The notes beneath the pieces are model-generated. The model was not told the origin of the DNA. It was given only the letters and a program-made list of their open reading frames with translations, and made no database searches. This document shows positions 1 to 8,794 of a stretch of 47,185 nucleotides of DNA, in pieces. Made by a program: the position numbers and the translations under genes. The stretch comes from an uncultured Spirochaetales bacterium. Lineage in GTDB: Bacteria; Spirochaetota; Spirochaetia; Sphaerochaetales; Sphaerochaetaceae. The DNA is taken from the NCBI GenBank assembly GCA_945947045.1, contig CAMEXG010000001.1:1-47185 (forward strand), in the 5' to 3' direction. Position 1 is the first letter of the stretch, and each line of letters begins with the position of its first letter.

Positions 1-63
1 GGAAGCAAAAAGGCCAAAGGCAAAGAGTGTTAAAAACAAAACGACACTTAATATCTTTTTCAT
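1..63 (-). CDS. N-terminus of a secreted or membrane protein (partial)
   Basis: Read on the minus strand from an ATG at 61-63, the sequence encodes MKKILSVVLFLTLFAFGLFA and then Ser before the window ends. This is a lysine-rich n-region followed by a long Leu/Phe hydrophobic core, the start of a signal peptide. The purine-rich AGAGG lies directly against the ATG, so the ribosome binding site is poorly spaced. The gene is divergent from dinB. Nothing of the mature protein is visible, so no function can be given. Confidence 0.6.
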   Translation of the reverse strand, partial: MKKILSVVLFLTLFAFGLFAS

Positions 64-93
64 CCTCTACAGTATAACCATGAGGAAGGAAGA

Positions 94-121
94 TGGAAAG
101 AATGAAAAACTAAGCTATAAT
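94..121 (+). promoter_or_regulatory. Candidate dinB promoter (leaderless)
   Basis: A perfect TATAAT lies at 116-121, only seven bases before the dinB ATG. A weak -35 (TGGAAA, 94-99) sits 16 bases upstream. Transcription would start at or next to the ATG, leaving no room for a Shine-Dalgarno site. An in-frame TAG at 123-125 excludes an upstream ATG. Confidence 0.45.
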
Positions 122-128
122 GTAGATT

Positions 129-1304
129 ATGGGAAATGTATTCTTCCATATAGATCTTGATGCCTTCTTTGCCTCCGTGGAATGTCTGGACCATCCTGAG
201 TATAGGGGGAAACCTTTGATCATTGGATACCCGGGGCCAAGAAGCGTAGCCTCCACATGTTCCTATGAGGCTAGAAAATATGGCGTTCATTCAGCCATGC
301 CCATGACTACGGCGCTAAAACTCTGTCCGGATGCAATATGCGTATGGGGTAATCATAAAAGATACAGCGAGAAATCAAAGGAAGTCATGAATATCATCAA
401 AGCCTTTGCCCCCGGTTTTCTTCAAGTATCCATCGATGAAGCATTTTTAGATCTCTCTGGAATGAATAGAATCTATCCCCTGCCAGGAAAGGCTGCAAGG
501 GCTCTTAAAGACAAAATACTTGAGGAGACAGGCCTTACAGTCTCAATAGGAGTAGCATCCTCAAGGTTTATCGCCAAACTTGCTTCAGACTACCATAAAC
601 CTAATGGATTGACGATTGTTCCAAGAGAAAGGGAAGAAGAATTTATAGACAGAATAGGATTAGAGAAACTTTGGGGTGTAGGAAAAAGCACCTTGGAGGC
701 AATCAAAAGAAAAGGAATCAACTCGACGACAACTCTTCGTAAATATAAGAAAGAGGACCTTATTTCAATGTTCGGTCCATCCAGCGGAGAGTATCTATAT
801 TCTATAGTCAGAGGTATTGATCCTGGAATCTACCAAGGTGAAGTCAAGTCCCACTCTATAAGTGAAGAGAGGACATACTGGCCTGACATTTATGGAATGG
901 ATGCCCTTTCCCAGGAACTGTTGTTGATGAGTCAAAGTGTCATGTTCAGGGCTTTGGATGAAAAAAGCGTAGGCAGGACTGTTACAGTCAAACTCAGATA
1001 TGGAGACTTCTCTACATCCACAATCTCCGAGACGCCGAAAAGCGGAATATACTCATCCGATGACATCTATAAAATTGCACGGAGATTACTAGAGAAGAAA
1101 TACAACAATACGGGAGTGAGATTGTTAGGAGTCTGTCTAGGTGGTGTATATGAAGGGGAGAATCCGGAACAGGGAGAATTCTTTATTGAGAAAAAGCAGA
1201 AGTTGAGAGACCTTGAAAAAACTATCCTTAAATTATCAAAAGATGGAAAAGTTGTTACAAGAGCCACTTCAATAAAGGATAGTGAACTTGCCCATAAAGA
1301 TTGA
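129..1304 (+). CDS. dinB: DNA polymerase IV (Y-family translesion polymerase)
   Basis: Error-prone Y-family polymerase that copies past damaged template bases. The N-terminus carries the conserved HIDLDAFFASVE block with the metal ligand Asp9, and SIDEAFLD supplies Asp103 and Glu104. The region around residues 135-200 fits the palm with its SxxxxAK motif (SSRFIAKLASDYHKP) and the following helix-hairpin-helix (WGVGKST). The remainder is the little-finger domain. At 391 residues it is slightly longer than the E. coli enzyme (351). The start is fixed because the catalytic block begins six residues later. It is the first gene of a tightly packed plus-strand operon with trmL, proC, serS and pncB. 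No SOS box was recognised upstream. Confidence 0.95.
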   Translation: MGNVFFHIDLDAFFASVECLDHPEYRGKPLIIGYPGPRSVASTCSYEARKYGVHSAMPMTTALKLCPDAICVWGNHKRYSEKSKEVMNIIKAFAPGFLQVSIDEAFLDLSGMNRIYPLPGKAARALKDKILEETGLTVSIGVASSRFIAKLASDYHKPNGLTIVPREREEEFIDRIGLEKLWGVGKSTLEAIKRKGINSTTTLRKYKKEDLISMFGPSSGEYLYSIVRGIDPGIYQGEVKSHSISEERTYWPDIYGMDALSQELLLMSQSVMFRALDEKSVGRTVTVKLRYGDFSTSTISETPKSGIYSSDDIYKIARRLLEKKYNNTGVRLLGVCLGGVYEGENPEQGEFFIEKKQKLRDLEKTILKLSKDGKVVTRATSIKDSELAHKD

Positions 1305-1323
1305 GAAGGTGTAGAATCCTTCC

Positions 1324-1791
1324 ATGCTTTACATTTGTCTTATAGAGCCCGAGATACCTCAAAACACTGGAAATATAGCACGCACTGCCGCTGCAACAGG
1401 CTCTACTTTGGTTCTGGTCCACCCCCTTGGCTTTGATATATCGGAAAAAGCAGTGAGAAGATCAGGTCTGGACTACTGGAAAGATGTAAAAAAGATTGAA
1501 TATAGAAACAAAGAAGAATTCTTCTCTTCAGTATCTGACAAAGAGTGTTGGTTTTTCTCTTCCCATGGGGAAAAAAGGTATACGGATATATCTTTTCCTA
1601 TGGGCAAAGACATATATCTTATTTTCGGAAAAGAATCCGTAGGACTAGGAGATGAGATACTGACCAAAAATAAAGAGAGGGCATTGAGAATCCCATTAAA
1701 AAAGGGAGAAAGATGCCTTAACTTATCTAATAGCGTGGCAATCGCTGTATATGAATGTCTCAGACAATGGAATTATCCTGATTTTGAATAG
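1324..1791 (+). CDS. trmL: tRNA (cytidine(34)-2'-O)-methyltransferase
   Basis: SPOUT-class methyltransferase that uses S-adenosylmethionine to methylate the ribose of the wobble base in certain leucine tRNAs. The 155-residue length matches the small TrmL family. Diagnostic motifs are IEPEIPQNTGNIARTAAATG at the N-terminus (motif 1), LIFGKESVGL in the middle, and the C-terminal RIPL...RCLNLSNSVAIAVYE segment that forms the trefoil-knot cofactor site. It begins 19 bases after dinB with only a weak ribosome binding site, so it is probably expressed by read-through from the dinB promoter. Confidence 0.93.
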   Translation: MLYICLIEPEIPQNTGNIARTAAATGSTLVLVHPLGFDISEKAVRRSGLDYWKDVKKIEYRNKEEFFSSVSDKECWFFSSHGEKRYTDISFPMGKDIYLIFGKESVGLGDEILTKNKERALRIPLKKGERCLNLSNSVAIAVYECLRQWNYPDFE

Positions 1792-1800
1792 GAGGGAAAT

Positions 1801-2598
1801 GTGGAGAAAACAAAAATAGCTGTAATAGGCGGAGGAAACATGGGGGGAGCCATAACGACAGCCCTCTCAAAGAAAGAAGAATATGAAGTCTTCTTATATG
1901 AACGCACAACAGAGAAAGCAAAGGCTCTCTTGGATGAATGCCATATCACCCTTCTCTCTTCAATCTCTGAGGCGACGGACATGGATGTCGTCATCATTGC
2001 CCTCAAACCTCAGAACCTTCCCTCATTTTATGAGAAGCTTGCACCTCTTTCTCCTTCTCTATTTATCTCCATATGTGCAGGAGTAGATCTGAACACTCTG
2101 AAAGAAAACTTGAAGAGCGACTCAGTCATCCGCTTCATGCCCAATATCGGAGCAAAGGTTGGAAAGAGTGTAACTGCCGTAGCCACAGAAGAAGGTTGCG
2201 ACCCAAAACTGGTGGAGCTGAGTATGGATATTGCAAGATCCTTCGGCGATGCATTTTTACTGGATGAAAGCCTTTTTTCAGCTTTCATCGGGATATCAGG
2301 AAGTGCAATAGCCTTTGTGTTCGACTTTATGCATAACATAGCCATGGCCGGGGTGAGAGAAGGTATTCCATATAACAAGGCACTTTCTATTGTTTCAGGC
2401 ACACTTGAAAGTGCTGCATTGCTGCAAAAGGCCACTGGTAAGGGTGCAATTGAATTGGAAACTATGGTATGCTCTCCACGTGGAACTACTATCGAAGGTG
2501 TAAAGACTCTTACAGAGGGAGGATTTGCATCCATAGTACAGGACGCTGTAGAGGCCACAGTAAGAAAAAGTGAAGAAATGACGCGGAACGCCAAATAG
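1801..2598 (+). CDS. proC: Pyrroline-5-carboxylate reductase
   Basis: Last step of proline synthesis: reduces 1-pyrroline-5-carboxylate to proline with NAD(P)H. The N-terminal Rossmann motif VIGGGNMGGAI is at residues 8-18. The C-terminal half carries the helical dimerisation domain with the family signature around GISGSAIAFVF and the PRGTTIEGVKTL block. At 265 residues it is of normal size. The start is a GTG at 1801, preceded by a strong AGGAGGG. It is separated on the chromosome from proB and proA, which lie about 4 kb away on the other strand, so the three proline genes are in two transcription units. Confidence 0.95.
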   Translation: MEKTKIAVIGGGNMGGAITTALSKKEEYEVFLYERTTEKAKALLDECHITLLSSISEATDMDVVIIALKPQNLPSFYEKLAPLSPSLFISICAGVDLNTLKENLKSDSVIRFMPNIGAKVGKSVTAVATEEGCDPKLVELSMDIARSFGDAFLLDESLFSAFIGISGSAIAFVFDFMHNIAMAGVREGIPYNKALSIVSGTLESAALLQKATGKGAIELETMVCSPRGTTIEGVKTLTEGGFASIVQDAVEATVRKSEEMTRNAK

Positions 2599-2613
2599 AA
2601 TGGAGGAAGCAAA

Positions 2614-3894
2614 GTGATAGACGTAAAAGAACTAAAGACCAGATACGATGAAATAGCAAAGAATATCAAGGACAGATACATGAATGTAGACCTTGATAAA
2701 ATCGTAAAGGATCAGGACGAAAGAGCTGCACTTCTCTTGGAAGTAGAGAATCTTAGAAGTAAGAGAAATGAAACAGCCCAGAAGATGAAGCAGAAGCTTG
2801 ACAACGAAACAAGGCAGCGCTACATCCAGGAAGGAAAAGACATCAAAGAGGCTCTTGCAGAGAAGGAGGCCAGACTGGCGGTAATCGACGAAGAGTTTAA
2901 GAAAGAAGCCATGACTATTCCAAACTATGCTTCTCCTGAAGCTCCCATCGGAAAGGAAGACAAAGACAACCTTGCAATCAAATTCTATGGCGAGCCTAAA
3001 CGCTTCTCCTTTAAAGCAAAGGATCATGTCCAGCTTGGTGAGGAATTGGACATTCTTGATTTCGACAAGGGTGCGAAAGTATCCGGCCAGAAATTCTATT
3101 ATATAAAGAACAAGGCGGTTATCCTTCAGATGGCTCTGGAGAGATATGCAATGGATATTGTAATGAAGCATGGCTTCACTCCATTCATTACACCGGATGT
3201 CGCAAAGGAAGAAATCCTGAATGGTATCGGATTCAATCCTCGAGGAGCCGAGTCCAACATCTACACAATCGAAGGTACAGATACCTGCCTTGTGGGAACA
3301 GCTGAAATAACTCTTGGCGGCTACTACAAAGATACAATCCTCAGTAAAGAAGACCTACCTATCAAAATGACAGGTCTCTCACACTGCTTCAGAAGAGAAG
3401 CAGGCGGCGCCGGCCAGTATTCCAAGGGACTGTATAGAGTACACCAGTTCTCAAAGCTTGAAATGTTCATCTATTGTCTCCCTGAAGAAAGCGAAATGTA
3501 TCATAAAGAGATCCTCTCCATCGAGGAGGAGATCTTCCAGGGTCTTGGCCTGCCATACAGAATCGTAGATACGGCCACAGGAGATCTTGGAGCTCCGGCT
3601 TACCGCAAATTCGACATCGAAGCATGGATGCCAGGACGCGGTGACGAAGGCGAGTATGGCGAAGTGACAAGTACTTCCAACTGTACAGACTATCAGGCTC
3701 GCTCCCTTAACATCAGATTCAGAGATGATGACGGAAAGATTAAGTTTGTGCATATGCTTAATGGAACAGCCGTCGCACTTTCAAGAGCAATGGTTGCAGT
3801 AATCGAGAACTACCAGAATGAAGATGGATCCGTCTCTATTCCTCCTGCTCTCGTAAAGTATACAGGATTCGACAAAATCGAAAAGAAGAACTAA
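2614..3894 (+). CDS. serS: Seryl-tRNA synthetase
   Basis: Class II aminoacyl-tRNA synthetase that charges tRNA-Ser with serine. Residues about 25-100 form the charged, heptad-rich antiparallel coiled-coil arm (LRSKRNETAQKMKQKL, then KEALAEKEARL) that grips the long variable arm of tRNA-Ser. The catalytic core has motif 2 (CFRREAGGAGQYSKGLYRVHQF) and motif 3 near the C-terminus (LNGTAVALSRAMVAVIENYQ). Length 426 is typical. The start is a GTG with GGAGG eight bases upstream. It lies 15 bases after proC and two bases before pncB. Confidence 0.97.
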   Translation: MIDVKELKTRYDEIAKNIKDRYMNVDLDKIVKDQDERAALLLEVENLRSKRNETAQKMKQKLDNETRQRYIQEGKDIKEALAEKEARLAVIDEEFKKEAMTIPNYASPEAPIGKEDKDNLAIKFYGEPKRFSFKAKDHVQLGEELDILDFDKGAKVSGQKFYYIKNKAVILQMALERYAMDIVMKHGFTPFITPDVAKEEILNGIGFNPRGAESNIYTIEGTDTCLVGTAEITLGGYYKDTILSKEDLPIKMTGLSHCFRREAGGAGQYSKGLYRVHQFSKLEMFIYCLPEESEMYHKEILSIEEEIFQGLGLPYRIVDTATGDLGAPAYRKFDIEAWMPGRGDEGEYGEVTSTSNCTDYQARSLNIRFRDDDGKIKFVHMLNGTAVALSRAMVAVIENYQNEDGSVSIPPALVKYTGFDKIEKKN

Positions 3895-3896
3895 TT

Positions 3897-5342
3897 ATGA
3901 CAAGCGCATTGGTCACCGATTTTTATGAACTGACTATGATGCAAGGGTATTTTCTCCAGCATCATAATCCTAGAGTCGTCTTCGATATGTTCTACCGAAC
4001 AAATCCTTTCGACGGTGGATATACAATTTTCACAGGTCTGGAGGAGCTGGTAACAAAACTTGAGGAGTTTAGGTTCAGTGAAGAAGATATCGAGTATTTA
4101 AGGAGTCTTGGAAAATTCAAAGAAAGCTTCTTGGATTATTTATCTTCTTACCGCTTTACCGGTGACCTATACGCCTTCGATGAGGGGACTCCTGCTTTTC
4201 CACAGGAGCCTCTTATCAGAATAGAGACGAATATGCTAGATGCTCAGCTTATTGAGTCTATTATTCTCAATACAATTAATTTCCAGACATTAATCGCAAC
4301 AAAAGCATCCCGAATGAAGCTTGCAACGAAAGGCAAAGGTTCCATTATGGAGTTCGGACTAAGACGAGCACAAGGTTTGGACGGTGCTCTCTCCGCTTCC
4401 CGTGCCTGCTATGTGGGAGGAGCCGATGTAACAAGTAACACTCTTGCCGGCAAAGAGTTCGGCATTCCTGTAGCAGGTACAATGGCCCACTCATGGATCA
4501 TGCTCTTCGGAGACGAATACCAGGCATTCAGAGCCTTTGCTGACATCTACCCTGACAACTGTATTCTTTTAATCGACACCTATGACACTCTTGGTTCAGG
4601 AATAGACGCAGCCATCAAAGTCGGATTGGAACAGAAAGCAAAGGGAAAGAGAATAGGAATAAGAATCGACAGCGGTGACCTTTCATATCTGACGAAGGCT
4701 GCAAGGGCGAGACTTGATGAAGCAGGACTTGAAGATGCAACTATCTGTGTCTCCAATGACCTAAATGAGCAGATTATTCTTACTCTCATAAACGATGGTG
4801 CTCCAATAGACAGCTGGGGAATAGGAACTCACTTGGTCACCGGTGGAAACCAAGCGGCTCTTGGAGGAGTATATAAACTATGCGCAAAGGAAGAAAACGG
4901 TGTATACATCTCGACTCTCAAGATATCTTCCTCCTATGAAAAGACTACAAACCCAGGCATCAAGCAAGTCTATAGATTCTTCGATAAAAATGGACAGGCC
5001 TTGGCTGACTTAGTTGCACTGAATGACGAGAGAATAGAAACAGGAGTAAACCATATCTTCTTCCACCCTTTCTCTACTCAAGATATGTTTGTAATGAGAA
5101 AAAACGCATATGCTGTTATCAAGCCTCTATTAAAAAAGCAAATGGAGAACGGAAAGAGAATAAACCCATCTCCAAGCTTAAAAGAGATACAAGAGAAAAG
5201 CATAGAAATGCTTTCACACTTCGACAAGTCTTACAAAAGACAAGTGAACCCGCATATTTACAAGGTATCACTCTCGACAAAACTTAAGAACTTAAAAGGC
5301 GATCTTATAATGCAGGCTAAGATGGTCGAGGATAAGATCTAA
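3897..5342 (+). CDS. pncB: Nicotinate phosphoribosyltransferase
   Basis: NAD salvage enzyme: joins nicotinate to phosphoribosyl pyrophosphate with ATP hydrolysis to give nicotinate mononucleotide. The N-terminus LVTDFYELTMMQGYF, the EFGLRRAQG segment, the AGTMAHSWIM segment and the GIRIDSGDL phosphate-binding loop are all family hallmarks. The His in AHSW lies where the autophosphorylated histidine is expected, but I did not align it. At 481 residues it is the longer bacterial form. The ATG lies two bases after the serS stop, so translation is probably coupled. A hairpin terminator follows immediately. Confidence 0.93.
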   Translation: MTSALVTDFYELTMMQGYFLQHHNPRVVFDMFYRTNPFDGGYTIFTGLEELVTKLEEFRFSEEDIEYLRSLGKFKESFLDYLSSYRFTGDLYAFDEGTPAFPQEPLIRIETNMLDAQLIESIILNTINFQTLIATKASRMKLATKGKGSIMEFGLRRAQGLDGALSASRACYVGGADVTSNTLAGKEFGIPVAGTMAHSWIMLFGDEYQAFRAFADIYPDNCILLIDTYDTLGSGIDAAIKVGLEQKAKGKRIGIRIDSGDLSYLTKAARARLDEAGLEDATICVSNDLNEQIILTLINDGAPIDSWGIGTHLVTGGNQAALGGVYKLCAKEENGVYISTLKISSSYEKTTNPGIKQVYRFFDKNGQALADLVALNDERIETGVNHIFFHPFSTQDMFVMRKNAYAVIKPLLKKQMENGKRINPSPSLKEIQEKSIEMLSHFDKSYKRQVNPHIYKVSLSTKLKNLKGDLIMQAKMVEDKI

Positions 5343-5347
5343 TTAAT

Positions 5348-5376
5348 CCGCATCCAAAAGGGTGCGGAATATTTTT
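5348..5376 (+). terminator. Rho-independent terminator of the dinB-pncB operon
   Basis: An 8-bp stem (CCGCATCC / GGGTGCGG, one G-T wobble) with an AAAA loop is followed by AATATTTTT. It begins five bases after the pncB stop codon. Confidence 0.8.
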
Positions 5377-5390
5377 AATAGCCTTTATGT

Positions 5391-5413
5391 TAAAATCGGA
5401 AATATAAATCCGA
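5391..5413 (-). terminator. Weak possible terminator of the proA-proB operon
   Basis: On the minus strand a 5-bp stem (TCGGA / TCCGA) with an 8-base loop is followed by TTTTA. It sits ten bases after the stop of the glycosyltransferase-like gene. The stem is short, so this is tentative. Confidence 0.3.
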
Positions 5414-5423
5414 ATTAGGAATA

Positions 5424-6335
5424 TTATTTTTCTCCCCACTTTTCAACAAGAGTGAAGATATCTGTTTTTTGAAGATTTACCTGTTTTTTCTTCACCTCTT
5501 CAGAAAGGACTTTTTTATCTACAAAGGGTTTCCACTTGCTGACTAAATTCTTTCCCGCAATCCTCTTGATGGAGAAGGCCTTAGTATAAAAGCGGTTCAT
5601 TCCTATGCATTCGCTTCTATCTTCAATTATCGAGACACGGTTAGGGAATCTTACGGCAAGGGATCTGGTTACAAACATCTTATACCCAAAGAGCCAAGAA
5701 CGCATCCCCAAGTCCAGACTCTGATAATACTCCCCCAATATCTCGGTGTCATATCCTCTGAGACGCTGAAAGAGCGCCCTGTCGTAGAGTCCGGAACAGA
5801 GGACAGGGTAAAGAGTCGGCTCCAATCTCTCTTCATCTGTATTAGGCTGGAAAGACTGTGGGTCTATCTCCTTTCCCCTTATATATGGAGCTCTAATAGT
5901 AGGCATTACTTCCAGGTTAGATGAGAGCATCACCGGAGCTATAGCCACTGGATGGTCCTTTCCCCCCATAGCTTTCAGCAGCTTTTCTCCATCAAAAGCC
6001 ACCACTTCCATATCCGATCTGACGACGAAGAAATAATCTGTATAACACTCGTCTGCCATAGCATTGATAAACTCTCCGGTAGTGGTGTCATTCTTAAAAA
6101 TGATAAATGTAACTTCAGGGTAATCTTTTGCTATGTCATACTGTTCCATCTTGAACTCAGTTGATAAAACATGTATTGAGAGATTCATGTTTTCCAGGTA
6201 CCAATCTAAAGATGCAGTCAGATCCTCTTTAGAACCGAAATCGAGGATACCTATAGAAAACTGTTTCTGCCTATATAGAGTGGATATCCTATATCCTAGG
6301 TCCTGCTTACTGAATACAATCCTATAACTGCTCAT
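5424..6335 (-). CDS. Glycosyltransferase-like (GT-A fold) protein of unknown target
   Basis: I place this 303-residue protein only loosely. Residues about 20-110 alternate beta strands and helices as in a GT-A nucleotide-sugar domain (FSIGILDFGSKEDL, IHVLSTEF, VTFIIFKND). YFFVVRSDMEV, near residue 103, resembles the metal-binding DxD region in a degenerate form (SDM). The RLRGYDTEILGEYYQSLDLGMRSWLFGYKMF segment resembles the acceptor-side block of family 2 glycosyltransferases, and DLGMRSW resembles the usual ED-x-xW end of that block. There is no signal peptide or membrane segment. It overlaps the proB stop by 14 bases, so it is the third gene of the proline operon, although nothing in it suggests proline metabolism. 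Confidence 0.5.
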   Translation of the reverse strand: MSSYRIVFSKQDLGYRISTLYRQKQFSIGILDFGSKEDLTASLDWYLENMNLSIHVLSTEFKMEQYDIAKDYPEVTFIIFKNDTTTGEFINAMADECYTDYFFVVRSDMEVVAFDGEKLLKAMGGKDHPVAIAPVMLSSNLEVMPTIRAPYIRGKEIDPQSFQPNTDEERLEPTLYPVLCSGLYDRALFQRLRGYDTEILGEYYQSLDLGMRSWLFGYKMFVTRSLAVRFPNRVSIIEDRSECIGMNRFYTKAFSIKRIAGKNLVSKWKPFVDKKVLSEEVKKKQVNLQKTDIFTLVEKWGEK

Positions 6336-7440
6336 ACTCCACCATATCCTCCGGCCTAAACACTACTTTATGTCCTTTGCCTACTACATCTGGAATATCT
6401 TTGGAATCCTTTCCTTTTATCAGTGATAATTCCGCATCGGAAAAGTTTGTAATGGCTTTTGCCAACACTTGACCTCTTACATCCTTCACTTCAATGACAT
6501 CACCCTTCAAAAAGAAGCCTTCGGCCCCGATTACACCCTTTGGAAGGAGAGACTTGTGGTCTGACAATATCGCCTTTACAGCCCCGTCGTCGATTGTAAT
6601 AGAGCCAAGAGACGGGGTGTTGAGAATCCATCTCTCCCTCTGTTTTAATCTCTCTGTAGGGAGAATATATGTTCCTATATCTTCTCCCTTAAGTATTCTC
6701 AGTATTGCATTCTCTTCATATCCGCTGGCAATTATTGTTCCACATCCACCCTTTTGTGCAATCTCTGCAGCCAAGAGCTTCGTCTTCATTCCACCTGTAC
6801 TGAAAGTAGAACCGGCTCCTTTGGCATAAGAGAAAACTTCCGGAGTAAGTTCCTTGATTTCCTTCAACATTACAGCTTCTTTATCTTTTTTAGGATTACC
6901 TGTATATACACCGTCAATATCTGTAAGTAGAAGGAGTAGTTCTGCATCCATCTTACTGGCGCAGTATGCACTCATTCTGTCGTTGTCTCCGAATACATCT
7001 CCGATTTCAGCTGTAGATACTACGTCGTTTTCATTAAAGATAGGAACGACACCTAGATCAAGAAGTGTTCCGACACTATCTCTCAGATTATTATAACTCT
7101 TTCTGTTATTAAGAGATGAGCGTGTTATGAGAACTTGAGAGCACAAAAGGCCGAAAGACGCGAACTCCTCTTCATACACTCTCATGAGCATTGGCTGTCC
7201 GATAGATGCACAGGCTTGTTTCAAAGGAATATGTCTTACAGGGGTAAGGTGACCTATGGCCTTGGCGCCTAAACCTACAGCACCGGAAGACACAAGCATT
7301 ACTTCAAGTCCATTTTTTCTCAATGCAGCGATCTGGCTGACAATGGAACGTATCCTTTCTCTATCGACACCACTTTCAGAGGAAAGAAGATTGGTTCCAA
7401 CCTTTACTACAATACGTCTTATTTTTCCAAAGTCTCTCAT
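6322..7440 (-). CDS. proB: Glutamate 5-kinase with PUA domain
   Basis: First step of proline synthesis: ATP-dependent phosphorylation of glutamate to glutamyl-5-phosphate. The amino acid kinase domain spans about residues 5-260: IVVKVGTNLL at the N-terminus, VSSGAVGLG, FNENDVVS, FGDNDRMSAYCA, and LLTDIDGVYTGNP. A C-terminal PUA domain follows from about 280 (LGSITIDDGAVKAIL to VFRPEDMVEY). At 372 residues it has the full two-domain length. The start overlaps the proA stop as ATGA, so ProA and ProB, which pass a labile intermediate, are translationally coupled. Confidence 0.96.
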   Translation of the reverse strand: MRDFGKIRRIVVKVGTNLLSSESGVDRERIRSIVSQIAALRKNGLEVMLVSSGAVGLGAKAIGHLTPVRHIPLKQACASIGQPMLMRVYEEEFASFGLLCSQVLITRSSLNNRKSYNNLRDSVGTLLDLGVVPIFNENDVVSTAEIGDVFGDNDRMSAYCASKMDAELLLLLTDIDGVYTGNPKKDKEAVMLKEIKELTPEVFSYAKGAGSTFSTGGMKTKLLAAEIAQKGGCGTIIASGYEENAILRILKGEDIGTYILPTERLKQRERWILNTPSLGSITIDDGAVKAILSDHKSLLPKGVIGAEGFFLKGDVIEVKDVRGQVLAKAITNFSDAELSLIKGKDSKDIPDVVGKGHKVVFRPEDMVEYEQL

Positions 7441-8714
7441 ACCAGCTCCCTATGGTGGAACTCTTTTCCATTACTACCGGAATATTCACCGACGGTTTCA
7501 CCGTTACCTCTGAGAATCCACTTGGTAGTCATAAGGCCATCCAGCCCTACAGGGCCTCTTGCATGAAGTTTAGATGTCGATATACCAACCTCGGCACCAA
7601 GTCCGAATCTGTAGCCGTCGGCAAATCGAGTGGAGCAATTAACGAAAACATCGGCGCTATCGGTAAAAGAGACAAAGTAGGAGGCATTATCCTCATTTTC
7701 AGTTATTATGGCGTCTGTATGATGAGAGCCATGGGCGTTAATATGATCAACGGCGCTCTTCACATCTTGGACTACCATAATATTGCACTCTTTATCCAGG
7801 TATTCGTTGTCTTCGTCTCCTTTCTCCATAGGGATGGCAGAAGTCAAATACTTTAGAGATTCTTCATCTCCGTGAATTTTTACACCATTTTTTAAAAAAG
7901 CTTCTTCAAGCATTGGAAGGAAAGAAGGAAGAATACTTTTATGGATAAGGAAAGTTTCTGTGGCATTACAAGCCGCACTGTATTGGATTTTAGCATCAAG
8001 GCATATCTTGACCGCTTTATCAAAGTCTGCCGACTTATCTACGAAAGTATGGCATTTTCCATCAGAGTGTCCCATTACAGGGATTCTTGTATTGTCCATA
8101 CAATATCTGACAAACTTATTGGAGCCTCTAGGAATCAGAAGGTCTACATATTTATCTGCAGAGAGCAGCACCTGCACGTCTTCCCTACTCTCTATTCCCA
8201 GAATCCAGGAGGAAGAGAAAGTACATGATGATGTCGCCCTCTTTATTATATCCACAAGAATTCTATTGGTATTAGAAGCTTCTCGTCCTCCCTTTAGAAT
8301 AAGGCCGTTACCACTTAATAGCGAAAGGCCTGCTATCTGCAATAGAGCATCAGGACGAGCTTCGAAGATCATGCCGATTACTCCGATAGGGAAAGTCTTC
8401 TTCTCAAGAACAAAACCAGGATCCAGTTCTCTTTTCTCTCTTATTTTTCCAATCGGATCCATAAGAGAACAAAGATCCCTATATCCCTTCTCAACGCTTT
8501 TCAGTTTTTCCGGAGAGAATACTAGACGATGAAGAATAGATGACGAAATGCCTTCCTTCTCTGCATTCTCCAAGTCTTTGTCATTCTCTGCCTTTATGAT
8601 GTCTTTTTCTTCTTCAAGCAACCTTGAAATAGAAGCAAGAGCTTCTCTTCTCTCCTCCAAAGAGGAGACAGCCAACAGTGTAGAGGCCTTTCTTACCTCA
8701 CCAAAAAGAGTCAT
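7437..8714 (-). CDS. proA: Gamma-glutamyl phosphate reductase
   Basis: Second step of proline synthesis: NADPH reduction of glutamyl-5-phosphate to the semialdehyde. It belongs to the aldehyde dehydrogenase superfamily: VIGMIFEARPDALLQIAGL at the N-terminus, ILKGGREASNTN, and the catalytic Cys in AACNATETFLIH. The C-terminal RFADGYRFGLGAEVGISTSKLHARGPVGL block is diagnostic. The open frame extends 22 codons further, but I chose the ATG at 8714 (MTLFGEVRKAS) because GGAAGG sits just upstream and the resulting 425 residues fit the family. Direct repeats and a TATAAT box lie upstream. Confidence 0.95.
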   Translation of the reverse strand: MTLFGEVRKASTLLAVSSLEERREALASISRLLEEEKDIIKAENDKDLENAEKEGISSSILHRLVFSPEKLKSVEKGYRDLCSLMDPIGKIREKRELDPGFVLEKKTFPIGVIGMIFEARPDALLQIAGLSLLSGNGLILKGGREASNTNRILVDIIKRATSSCTFSSSWILGIESREDVQVLLSADKYVDLLIPRGSNKFVRYCMDNTRIPVMGHSDGKCHTFVDKSADFDKAVKICLDAKIQYSAACNATETFLIHKSILPSFLPMLEEAFLKNGVKIHGDEESLKYLTSAIPMEKGDEDNEYLDKECNIMVVQDVKSAVDHINAHGSHHTDAIITENEDNASYFVSFTDSADVFVNCSTRFADGYRFGLGAEVGISTSKLHARGPVGLDGLMTTKWILRGNGETVGEYSGSNGKEFHHRELV

Positions 8715-8779
8715 TAATCCTTCCATATATTTATGATAAACCAGAGAGAGAAAAGGGTTCAACCGAGGAATCGAAAACA

Positions 8780-8785
8780 ATTATA
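8780..8785 (-). promoter_or_regulatory. Candidate -10 box of proA
   Basis: A perfect TATAAT is read on the minus strand about 65 bases upstream of the chosen proA start. No good -35 lies 16-18 bases upstream, which would fit an activator-dependent promoter given the direct repeats immediately upstream. Confidence 0.4.
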
Positions 8786-8794
8786 GATATGACA

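Noticed and set aside
2028..2681. 217-residue open frame on the minus strand opposite proC
   Set aside because: It lies entirely opposite proC and the start of serS, has a low-complexity Ser/Leu-rich translation and no ribosome binding site. It is a shadow of real genes.
8715..8780. N-terminal extension of ProA to the first upstream ATG
   Set aside because: It adds 22 residues unlike the family, lacks a ribosome binding site and would run into the promoter. The ATG at 8714 has GGAAGG and matches the family start.
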